A stretch of DNA of 64,000 nt from Lucinisca nassula (Eukaryota > Mollusca > Bivalvia > Lucinida > Lucinidae), in assembly GCA_963580285.1 (NCBI GenBank), contig OY757010.1, forward strand, positions 221,483,234 to 221,547,233, given 5' to 3'. Positions within the stretch are counted from its first letter, which is position 1. Each line of letters starts with the position of its first letter. A program made the position numbers and the translations under genes. This document shows, one piece after another, positions 33,667 through 41,699 of this stretch. Below the pieces are notes generated by a model. The model searched no databases. It saw only the letters and a program-made list of their open reading frames with translations, and was not told the origin of the DNA.

Positions 33667-33787
33667 CTCAAGACTGTAAATAAACTAACGTCTATGTTAG
33701 ACAAATATATATAATATATATATAAGTGAGGACCTTGTCTTCACAGGCCCGTATACCTGGGGACAAGAAAGACAATAATCAAAAATT

Positions 33788-33819
33788 TGATCACGGTTCT
33801 CCCTGTACCAGGTAAGTAT
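33788..33819 (-). ncRNA. U1: U1 snRNA gene, unit 2, 5' fragment
   Basis: The - strand reads ATACTTACCTGG, tacagggagaaccg, then tgatca, where U1 homology ends. About 15 nt of filler (aattttt..) precede the recognisable LINE 5' end. Confidence 0.9.
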
Positions 33820-34307
33820 GCTTTCCTGGTGCAGGGGTGACCTCTTACATGAGCTGCTCATCAACGCTACCTGGTAGTAAGCCTTTCTTTTTTCTTTCTT
33901 TCCCAGCGTGATACCCAGTCTTGCATTACCACACACAGTTTACTTTATGCACTACATGCTCCTTTTTCGTATGCCGCCAAAAGAGAAGGGGGAATCATGC
34001 TTTTCTCGTGAATACTCACAGTCTGACGTATTCACTACGTCACGCTGCGATAAAAATACGGCGTATGTTGTGACGCTAGAGGAGCATAAACTTTCTCCCG
34101 TCTTTTCATACGAGCAGGAGAACAGCAAAATCGACGAGGAAACGATAGACCGGTCTGTTCGCTTGCATGCTTCATACTGGTCGGGGTCGTTGCTGTTGCA
34201 AAAGTGTGTTTTGCAGTGCTCGGGCTCGTACATTCCGATTGAATACCATTTTCCTATGTATCGAGCACACAGTTACGTTTATATATGCTACAATTCACTC
34301 CTCTAGT
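33820..34307. promoter_or_regulatory. Divergent U1 / 5S promoter spacer, unit 2
   Basis: Near-identical in units 2-5. Palindromes atgagctgctcat and ctacctggtag lie about 30-58 bp upstream of U1; TATATATG lies 28 to 21 bp upstream of 5S. An open frame of about 130 codons crosses this spacer but looks non-coding (see rejected items). Confidence 0.5.
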
Positions 34308-34426
34308 GTCTACGGCCATATCACGTTGAAAACACCGGTTCTCGTCCGATCACCGAAGTTAAGCAACGTCGAGCCCGGTTAGTACTTGGATGGGTGACCG
34401 CCTGGGAATACCGGGTGCTGTAGACT
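34308..34426 (+). rRNA. 5S rRNA: 5S ribosomal RNA, unit 2
   Basis: The typical animal 5S, gtctacggcc to ctgtagac, with intact internal control region and a T-run terminator directly after the gene. Identical by eye to units 3 and 5. Confidence 0.97.
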
Positions 34427-34543
34427 TTTTTTTTTCTTTTTTCTTTTTCTTTTGCTTCTGGCATTTTTTTTTTTTTTTTCTTCTTCTTCTTTCTTCTAAA
34501 CAACAACAACAACAACGACGACGACAGTAGCAGCAGCAGCAGC

Positions 34544-34583
<40 letters not shown>

Positions 34584-34866
34584 GTGAGGTACCACGAGAG
34601 GAGATGTCTAATTCCTTCCAACACATGATAGAAAGGAAATCCAATGAGTCGCGTTCAGCTGCTTAAATCTCGTGCACGATTAAAGCATGATTATTCCCTA
34701 CACCTCTGGGGTGACTGGCTAGTGGGGATTAGCTTTGTGTGTCTTTTTAGTTGGCAGTGGTGTTGTGTTAAAATGGTATTTTGCATGATGAACCTGCATG
34801 CGTGCATTTGCTAATGCACTTGTGGTTTAATGATGTGGTAAATCGGGATTTTGTTCCTTGTTGTGC

Positions 34867-34918
<52 letters not shown>

Positions 34919-34952
34919 GAGCAGAGTTTATTGTACATAATAAGGAAAGTTT
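34427..34952. repeat. Microsatellite-rich spacer downstream of 5S, unit 2
   Basis: Poly-T/pyrimidine tract, (AAC)n, (ACG)n, (AGC)n, (AAT)n, then a unique conserved stretch and (CT)n at about 34870-34916. No gene seen. Confidence 0.75.
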
Positions 34953-34987
34953 TCTTTCTTGACAAGTTGGCGGCTCTTAGAAGGGCC
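34953..34987 (-). terminator. Histone-type mRNA 3' end signal, unit 2
   Basis: Stem-loop GGCCCTTCTAAGAGCC at 34972-34987 and CAAGAAAGA at 34953-34961, in the order and spacing of replication-dependent histone 3' ends, about 30 nt after the small ORF stop. An AATAAA also follows the stop. Confidence 0.55.
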
Positions 34988-35016
34988 ATTTTTTAACGGC
35001 ATGCAGTTTATTACTT

Positions 35017-35355
35017 TTAATCAGACTCAGACATATAGTCCGAGTCAGAACCAGAAACTATTTCAACAGACTCGTTGAACAGTTCTCTTCGTAGCTCGGC
35101 GACGTGGTCAGCTTTTGTATATGCGTAGTCGTAGAACATGTTGCGAGCCCCTTCGATGACGGCAAGCTTTAATCTTAGGTTGTAGCGGAACGAGCGGTTG
35201 TTGTTGAGTCTTGCCTTCTTGTAGCGCTTCTGAACTTCTCCTAGTTTCTGATTCAGTAGGACGATCTGGTCACAGGCCCTTCTAAATCGGCGCTCTGCAT
35301 CACACAACGTGAATCGCTTGTCGAGAGATGCTTTCATTTTGGAATGATGTTGCAT
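35017..35355 (-). CDS. Small coiled-coil protein gene, unit 2 (112 aa)
   Basis: Start at the ATG of MQHHSKMKASL; the frame is open further upstream but has no other ATG. The protein is highly charged and helical: residues about 15-55 (LCDAERRFRRACDQIVLLNQ, then KLGEVQKRYKKA) and 60-95 suit a helical hairpin or coiled coil, followed by an acidic Ser/Asp tail (SGSDSDYMSESD). It is not a histone. TATTTAAA lies about 80-100 bp upstream. The 3' flank has histone-type processing signals, so S-phase-linked expression is possible. I do not recognise a named family. Confidence 0.65.
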   Translation of the reverse strand: MQHHSKMKASLDKRFTLCDAERRFRRACDQIVLLNQKLGEVQKRYKKARLNNNRSFRYNLRLKLAVIEGARNMFYDYAYTKADHVAELRRELFNESVEIVSGSDSDYMSESD

Positions 35356-35611
35356 AGAAATAGTACAATGTTGTATGAGCTGCCATTTCAAACCTTTCCT
35401 TTAAATACTGCTTCCAAGACATACACGAGTTCAGGGTGTCTACTTCACTAACCTATTTGACACGAAAGATGATTGAGTTGACACCTGCCCGTTTAACGAG
35501 AGTCGTTAAGGAAAACAAAAGCGTGTGTTCAGTTCATTGCTCAGTGATTAGTTTAACATCAGTAATCAGACGAGGATTAACGCTGTAAACTTCAAACAAA
35601 ATATAAGACAA

Positions 35612-35662
<51 letters not shown>

Positions 35663-35766
35663 ATATGTGCAAAACGATAAGGGCAGGGACAGCAGCAATA
35701 TTGGGAAGGATGATAACAAATAAGTAAACACATCAATAGATTCTCTTTTATTGTTGTCATTTATCA
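35356..35766. other. Spacer between small gene and U1, unit 2
   Basis: It holds the presumed promoter of the small gene (TATTTAAA at about 35400), a long (AAAT)n tract at about 35612-35664, and a U1 3'-box-like purine stretch just outside the U1 3' end. Confidence 0.5.
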
Positions 35767-35890
35767 CAGGGGTTAGCGCGAACGCAGACCCCCACACAAA
35801 TAAATTGCGTACCCGAGTTACCCACATTTGGGGTAATCGCAGGCGTCAACCCAACCGAAGTGCAATGGAAGGGTCTCTTCCTGGGGGAAC
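35767..35890 (-). ncRNA. U1: U1 snRNA gene, unit 2, 3' fragment
   Basis: Stems II, III and IV are present: loop CATTGCACTTC (U1A site), TTACCCC..GGGTAA, Sm-like AATTTATTTG, and terminal GGGGT..ACCCC. It begins at gttcccccag; the preceding cggca found in units 4 and 5 is missing at the LINE junction. Confidence 0.92.
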
Positions 35891-37208
35891 TTTTTTGTTT
35901 TTCATAAATTTATTATATTAGCCTATTTACAATAAAAACCGGTGGGGTGTAAGGAGCCCCACGCGGCCGACACCTTTGATATAACAATATGAAACCTAAC
36001 CGAAAGACCTAGAAAAAACGTTACACATCGAGATATAGAAAATAAAAAATTTGAGAGAAAATTGCAAAAGCCTAGATAGAATTTTTAATTGAACATTGAT
36101 ATGAGGAAAGAAAACTGGAAAAGGATAGATTTGCCGTGGATGAAATGAACCTTATGTGCACACAATAACGGTGCACAGAAATACAAATATATGAAATTAA
36201 ATTATAAACCTAGCCCTAACAGGTGTCGTAATTGCAAGGTTAGTAATGATCTGACTCTTATGCAAATATAATGATATATATATAACGAATAATGCCTACG
36301 AAAAATTAATGTGTGTTTTCCAAAAATACAGAAAAAATAAGGGGTGGGGATTTTTCAGTCCTTCACTGGTGATCTGGCTGATGTCGCAAGCGTCGTACAA
36401 CAATGTTGTCCGAGGCTCACGGCACCAGCGAGAAAAGCACCAACCTGGGTCTTAAAGAGTTCTTAATAAATGAAGCAGAGGGAAAAACAGCAGTAATTGT
36501 AATGGAAACAACGTTGACAATGACACTATGGATAAACGACGACAATAGACGATCACACACTGAAAAAAAAATGGGACACAAACTGGCTAGAATGTGAAAA
36601 GCATTAGAAAAAGCTGGGGTTGGTATACGGTGTAATATGTGCTAGTTTGTGAACCCTTTGCAATGTGTGGGGTAAAAATACACCGTATATAGCCAGGGAG
36701 AGGAAAAAGCAAAATTAAACCTTATCTCTTTTTTATATATTGGACCCTGGAAATCGCTCTTTGACCTATTCTGAAGGGCGATGAAGGACTTGAAAACTAC
36801 AGCCGCACGCCCCGGTGACGAAAGACTCGGGTACCTTTCCCCACTAGGGCGCGAGACTGCGTTCATGTTAAAAAAAAGGGTATTTTTTAACTAAAGAAAA
36901 AAATATTATGCTGCAGATGCTATTTGCAATAGAGTCAGACTCTACATATACAGGTTAGTACGATACATGAAATATTCACAAATGACAAGTACATTTTCTA
37001 GATCGTCAGACGGCTAGGCCAGTCTGAAACGAGAAAACTGAATTAATATGTGCATATATACAAATATGATGTAAATACAATATGTGGTTATGACGAAAGA
37101 CGAAAATTGCATATCTTTTCAAAACTTCAGACATGCAGTCCAGCTGCAGTCTGAAGATGAGAAAAAATAAACAGGAATTTACAGGAAATTAATGAAATAG
37201 TGAAAAAT
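35891..37208 (-). other. U1-LINE copy 2 3' UTR (1.3 kb)
   Basis: No ORF. It has a terminal GC hairpin (about 35938-35975) and two blocks far better conserved between copies than the rest: 36355-36430, closed by CTGGTG/CACCAG and containing acaacaatgttgt, and 36797-36868, with CGCGCCC pairing to GGGCGTG. They are probably structured RNA; their role in RT recognition is inferred. Confidence 0.6.
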
Positions 37209-40200
37209 TTATGTTGGGCCTTTGAAATAATGACGTGGATATAGTTGTTGATTAAAAATGACTTTTTTAGAATTTGAATCAAAATTACAAAAAACTCCGT
37301 CCAAAATACACCAGTTTTTAATAAAAGAATCCAAAGACATTAAATATTGATCTGCCAAAATTCTAAATTGTAATTTACTAAAAAACTGAGAAACCAAAGA
37401 AAAAGAAGAAATGTTTTTATTTTCATGTTTAGCTAAATTCCGATTAATCCAGATAACATAACGCGATTCAGTAAGTAAAATTAGACAAATTTCTGTGATA
37501 CGTTTTGGTAAATTTGGTAAAACATGAAATCGAAAAACAAGTTCGGAAAAAGTTATCTGGTTTTGTGTAATTTCCCTGATTAGTTTAAGTACAATTCTGT
37601 TCAAAGGCACAACATATTTACATTCTAAAAATAAGTGGTTTATGGTTTCAATTTTTGATTTACAAAGAGGACATTTATTTTCATTGCTGATGTTCTTGTT
37701 AAATAGATAATAATTAACATATAAAACTTCATGGATAATCTTCCAATAAATGTTTCTGACTTCTGAATCAATACAAGGTAAGTACATATTTTTCCAAACA
37801 GTTTTAAAATTAATTTGGGGGTAAATATTTTGGAATTTGGGTCGGATGTTTAAATTATCCAAAAGGGTTTCATAAAAGGCTTTAGTTTTCATAGTTTTTA
37901 TTGAGATGTTATCATTTTTACTAGTGAAGTTTTTAAAAACCGAAAGAGAAATGTCATAAAAATGGGGTAGTGTATCGCCATGGGGAGAAGAGTTCGAAGC
38001 CAAAGAAGGGTTAAACTTTCTAAGTTGAATGCCAATCCAATATTTAGCAAAATAAGTCCACTTAGCTTCATAACCATTAATCAATTTTTGTAAGTGAGAC
38101 AAATGCATAGCTTCACATTTCAATTTGAAATTAGGGATGTTGAGGCCGCCATTTAAAAAACTAAGATACAGGGTATTTCTCGCAACAGGTTCGAATTTTG
38201 AATTCCAAACAAATCTAAAACAAGATCTTGTCAACAGTGTAATGTAATGAGAAGGGATGATGGCTGCAGAAGCGTAGAATAATATTTTCGATAAACCAAG
38301 TGAATTCAAAACGGTAGATTTTCCTTTCAAAGACAGTTTTCTTAATTTCCAAAGATTCAGTGTTTTATCAAATCTGAGATAAACTTTGGACCAAGTTTCA
38401 TCAGTGCTTACATTTTCTCCAAAAAAATAGCCCAGTATTTTCAAAGATTTCACCCAGCTAATACCGAAAGGATGATCTGACCTAGTTTTCCATTTACCAA
38501 GGAATAATCCTTTCGATTTGTCATAATTAATTTTTGAGCCAGAGATTCTGCCAAACTCTTTTACCCAATAGAAATATAAATGAATAGAAGTGTCACTTGT
38601 CAATATACCAGTGCTATCATCAGCATATGCAGAGAATTTAGCTTCTAAGTTTGAACCAGGTAATTTCAGTCCTTTGATTTCCTCTAAGTTTCGAATTTTA
38701 TTTGCAAAAGGTTCAAGACAAATTACATAAAGTAAGGGAGATAAAGAGCAACCTTGTCTAACACCTCGTTTGAGTGAAAAAGATTCCGAAATAAAGTTAT
38801 TTACAATTACCGAAGATGATATGTCAGTATATAACAGTTTAACCCATTTCAAGAAGTCGTTGTTAAAACCAAAAGCTGTCAAAGTATCATATAAATAAGA
38901 CCAGGATACTCTATCAAAAGCTTTTTCTTGATCCAAAGAAATGAAACATGCTGATAAGTTTTTCTGCTCAATATAGTCAATAATGTTTCGTAGGAGATGA
39001 ACATTGTCAAAAATTGAACGTCCTCTGATAGCACAAGTTTGATCTATGTGTATAATCTTAGGTAGAACCTGACTAAGTCGACTTGAAATAACTTTCGAAA
39101 TAATTTTATAGTCAATGTTTAGAAGTGAAATAGGCCTATAACATTTCATTTCATCAGCCCTAGTTTCATCTTTGCAAATCAGAGTGATATAAGAAAGTTT
39201 TTGACTATCTGATAATTCACCTTTTTCATAAGCTAAGTTTATAACACTACATAGGGTATCGCCAAGTGTATCAAAAAATGTAACGTAGAAGGAACTGGAA
39301 AGGCCATCACTACCGGGGGATTTATGGGGTTTCATGTCTTTTAATGCAGATAAAATTTCAGATTTATTTATTTTATTTTTCAGATAATTATTGTCAGAGA
39401 GTTCAACTTGAGGAAGATTATCAAGAAAAAGAGAATTGAGAGATGAGTCAACAGGTTCTTCTGAGTAAAGCGATTCGTAAAAAGATTTAAAACAGGTGAG
39501 TATATCTGATGATGATGAGTATGATACATTGTTATGAGTGATGTTTCTTATAGTTTTAGATTTTGAAGTAGAAACTTCTTTCTGAAAAAAATAACTAGTA
39601 GGGTTTTCATTAGCTTCTAAATCTTTCGCCTTACTACGAATCAAAGTACCTTTCGAAAGAGAAGTTTCAATTTCTTTTACCTTAGTTTTAATTTCATCTA
39701 AAAGTTTCAAATCAGAAGCTTGCTTAAGGTCCAAACGATTATATTGTTGTTTCAAAAGTTTCAATTCGCCATACAATTTCTTATTTTTAGATTTGGAGTA
39801 GTCTATACAAAACAGTTTTATATTAAGTTTCATACTGTCCCACCAGTCCAAATCAACAGTTTCAGTTCTGGAAGTTATTTCCCAAAAGATTTTAAAAGCA
39901 GAGACAAAATTTTTATCTTCGAGAAGTTCGTCATTAAATTTCCAATAAGATTTGCCAAAAGATACCCCAGCTCCATTTTGACAATTCAACTGCATCATAA
40001 TAAAATCGTGATCCGAGCAAACACAAGGTAAAGTATCAAAACCAATCAAATTATCTTTCATAGTAGAAGTAATATAAAATCTATCAAGTCTCGTTCCAAT
40101 CATATCATAGTTACTTACATTCTTTCTCATCCAAGTTATTGCGCGTTTTTTAGGATAAAGATGTCTAAAACAATCAACTAAGCTCATTTTTTCAATCAAG

Positions 40201-40712
40201 GATTTAAAAGATTTCGACCCAATCGTACCTTTATCCAAGTTCCCACCAATTTTGTCCAAATTAGAATCCATAATGAAGTTAAAATCACCGCCAATAATAA
40301 TATTTTTTGCACCGCAAAGGTGTCTTGACAAGCTTTGTATAAATTCCAATCTTTCAGTTGTATCATTAGGAAAATATATATTAAGAAGTCTGAAGTTCGA
40401 CAATTCTTCCCCTGAAAAATCTAAGCGGATCAGTCTTCCGTAAATGTCGGTATCAAAATTCTCAACAACAAGTTTTTCATTGAAGAGAAAAATGGCTACT
40501 CCACATGAGTCAGATTTACCAAAGTTCCATATGCATCTTCTATTTAGTTTAAAATTTTGTTCAATAGATCTAGCCAAAGTTATATTATCGACATAAGTTT
40601 CTTGCAAAAGCAAAATATCAATTTTATTCTTAGTTGCAAACTCAAATATCAAATCTTGTTTAAATTTGGATCTAAATCCATTCACATTTAAACTTGCAAT
40701 TTTCAGGTTCAT
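37209..40712 (-). CDS. U1-LINE copy 2 ORF2: endonuclease and reverse transcriptase (1167 aa)
   Basis: The enzyme for target cleavage and target-primed reverse transcription. APE endonuclease 1-240: SLNVNG (8-12 region), LLQETY (35-40), GGDFNF (141-146), SDHDF (233-237). RT about 450-760: D594 in LDQEKAFD and YADD with D698/D699, plus RQGCSLSP (653-660). A long C-terminal region carries a CPLC..H..C finger at about 1010-1030. There is no RNase H. Length suits the Tx1 group. In this copy the ATG overlaps the stop of the middle ORF (ATGA). Confidence 0.93.
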   Translation of the reverse strand: MNLKIASLNVNGFRSKFKQDLIFEFATKNKIDILLLQETYVDNITLARSIEQNFKLNRRCIWNFGKSDSCGVAIFLFNEKLVVENFDTDIYGRLIRLDFSGEELSNFRLLNIYFPNDTTERLEFIQSLSRHLCGAKNIIIGGDFNFIMDSNLDKIGGNLDKGTIGSKSFKSLIEKMSLVDCFRHLYPKKRAITWMRKNVSNYDMIGTRLDRFYITSTMKDNLIGFDTLPCVCSDHDFIMMQLNCQNGAGVSFGKSYWKFNDELLEDKNFVSAFKIFWEITSRTETVDLDWWDSMKLNIKLFCIDYSKSKNKKLYGELKLLKQQYNRLDLKQASDLKLLDEIKTKVKEIETSLSKGTLIRSKAKDLEANENPTSYFFQKEVSTSKSKTIRNITHNNVSYSSSSDILTCFKSFYESLYSEEPVDSSLNSLFLDNLPQVELSDNNYLKNKINKSEILSALKDMKPHKSPGSDGLSSSFYVTFFDTLGDTLCSVINLAYEKGELSDSQKLSYITLICKDETRADEMKCYRPISLLNIDYKIISKVISSRLSQVLPKIIHIDQTCAIRGRSIFDNVHLLRNIIDYIEQKNLSACFISLDQEKAFDRVSWSYLYDTLTAFGFNNDFLKWVKLLYTDISSSVIVNNFISESFSLKRGVRQGCSLSPLLYVICLEPFANKIRNLEEIKGLKLPGSNLEAKFSAYADDSTGILTSDTSIHLYFYWVKEFGRISGSKINYDKSKGLFLGKWKTRSDHPFGISWVKSLKILGYFFGENVSTDETWSKVYLRFDKTLNLWKLRKLSLKGKSTVLNSLGLSKILFYASAAIIPSHYITLLTRSCFRFVWNSKFEPVARNTLYLSFLNGGLNIPNFKLKCEAMHLSHLQKLINGYEAKWTYFAKYWIGIQLRKFNPSLASNSSPHGDTLPHFYDISLSVFKNFTSKNDNISIKTMKTKAFYETLLDNLNIRPKFQNIYPQINFKTVWKNMYLPCIDSEVRNIYWKIIHEVLYVNYYLFNKNISNENKCPLCKSKIETINHLFLECKYVVPLNRIVLKLIREITQNQITFSELVFRFHVLPNLPKRITEICLILLTESRYVIWINRNLAKHENKNISSFSLVSQFFSKLQFRILADQYLMSLDSFIKNWCILDGVFCNFDSNSKKVIFNQQLYPRHYFKGPT

Positions 40713-41632
40713 CTTGCCAAGTTGAATTTTCTAAGATGTAAAAAGGTAAAAAGGAAGTGTACAAATACCGAATCTACACGATCTGATTTCCGAAGACATC
40801 CGAAGACGAAGTTAACCAAGCAATTAAAGTCATAAAAGTACAAAGTTTCTGCAGGTATATTTTCCGATAATGTAATACTGAGAGAACAATTGAAGCGATT
40901 TAAGTAAGTTGAAAGATTTATACAGGTATATTGTAAAATCGAAAAATTAGCGAAGCGAGAAACAGAGTAGATTAAAATCAGACAGGTAAAATAAACCCGA
41001 TACACTGCACCGCAGTGTATCAGGTATATTTTACCAGCCCTAGGCATAATACAAAACACAGGTAAAACGAATAATTGAGACAAAATGTGAGCGAATTTAT
41101 GTACATGTAGTGAGATGTTTTTACAAGTAAGGAAAATATACATGTATAAGAGCGGGTATTGAAATAGGAGAATAAATTTAGAGCCAAAAAGGACTCTGTT
41201 TCTGCCGCCCCCCGCCAATAAAGGCGAGGGACGACACAAACAGAGAACCTTTACAACAAGAAAAACATATTTAACAGAATGATATTTTTTCTTTTTCAGA
41301 TGAATGCTACCAGGTAAGTATATGAAGACAAGATGAAAGACAAAATATAAGGCGAAAGGACAGTAAGAAAAAACTCTCTCCCTGCTGTCACCTGTCCTCA
41401 AGGACAAGTGACAACAGAGAAAGAATTTTTTCAGGGATATGTCGTCAGGTAAGTATAAAAAACTGAAATGGAGTTTGGAGAAAAGAGTAAGGGTAAGTAT
41501 CTCGGAAAGCAGATTTATAAAACAAAGACAGGCAATAATAATTGCCTTAGTTAAGCCAAAATCCAGTCTCATTGTCCGTTTCAGGTCCATGTTCGATTCT
41601 CCGTTTGTGTTAGTTTGCCAGTCCGTATCCAT
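40709..41632 (-). CDS. U1-LINE copy 2 middle ORF (307 aa)
   Basis: It fills the space between ORF1 (stop 68 nt upstream) and ORF2 (ATGA overlap). Starts MDTDWQTN; a second Met gives MDLKRTMRL, nearer the start in other copies. Hydrophobic Leu/Phe/Tyr/Cys-rich blocks alternate with short basic repeats YLPxxIxLKK; CKNISLHVHKFAHI and LRKSDRVDSVFVHF are shared between copies. A frame open for over 280 codons in AT-rich DNA in four divergent copies is unlikely by chance. I do not recognise the protein; reinitiation could couple it to ORF2. Confidence 0.55.
   Translation of the reverse strand: MDTDWQTNTNGESNMDLKRTMRLDFGLTKAIIIACLCFINLLSEILTLTLFSKLHFSFLYLPDDISLKKFFLCCHLSLRTGDSRERVFSYCPFALYFVFHLVFIYLPGSIHLKKKKYHSVKYVFLVVKVLCLCRPSPLLAGGGRNRVLFGSKFILLFQYPLLYMYIFLTCKNISLHVHKFAHILSQLFVLPVFCIMPRAGKIYLIHCGAVYRVYFTCLILIYSVSRFANFSILQYTCINLSTYLNRFNCSLSITLSENIPAETLYFYDFNCLVNFVFGCLRKSDRVDSVFVHFLFTFLHLRKFNLAR
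41300..41448 (+). promoter_or_regulatory. Two antisense splice-like cassettes in U1-LINE copy 2
   Basis: On the + strand: ctttttcag, 14 nt (41300-41313), gtaagtat; and ttttttcag, 14 nt (41435-41448), gtaagtat. Both have the form of a 3' splice site, a micro-exon and a perfect 5' splice site. On the LINE sense strand the same bases read ATACTTACC, the U1 5' end. Conserved in copies 1-4. Confidence 0.5.
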
Positions 41633-41699
41633 GAATCATAGTCGATAAAACAGTCCGTTCCAGGTCGATATAAAGGTCGAAGAAATCATGAGACGTGTC

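Larger units (their letters stand above)
26178..33787 (-). mobile_element. U1-LINE copy 1, full span, decayed
   Basis: It lies between the U1 3' fragment of unit 1 and the U1 5' fragment of unit 2. On the - strand the order is 5' UTR (33667-33787), ORF1, middle ORF, ORF2, 3' UTR (26178-27803). It is longer than the others because of a 307-bp SINE-like insert and an inverted fragment of another LINE inside ORF2. Confidence 0.88.

Noticed and set aside
33908..34306. 132-codon + strand frame in the U1/5S spacer (repeated at 42947, 51926, 60946; 130 codons at 24493)
   Set aside because: It is identical in units 2-5 only because the array is homogenised. In unit 1 the start differs and most substitutions change amino acids. 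It overlaps the promoter region of 5S, and an equally long frame exists on the other strand.
34321..34644. Frames rich in Leu, Tyr, Cys, Lys or Ser/Arg-Glu across the 5S-downstream spacer
   Set aside because: They translate (AAT)n, (AGC)n, T-runs and (CT)n microsatellites; length varies with the repeat.
34972..34987. Histone-type stem-loop read on the + strand
   Set aside because: The + strand stem pairs, but the loop TAGA does not fit and no ORF precedes it; the - strand has the fitting loop, the CAAGAAAGA element and an ORF upstream.
36642..36866. Conserved short frame beginning MNAVSRPSGERYPSL in every U1-LINE 3' UTR
   Set aside because: Only about 25 codons are conserved, and the frame end differs in each copy; the conservation is better explained by an RNA structure.
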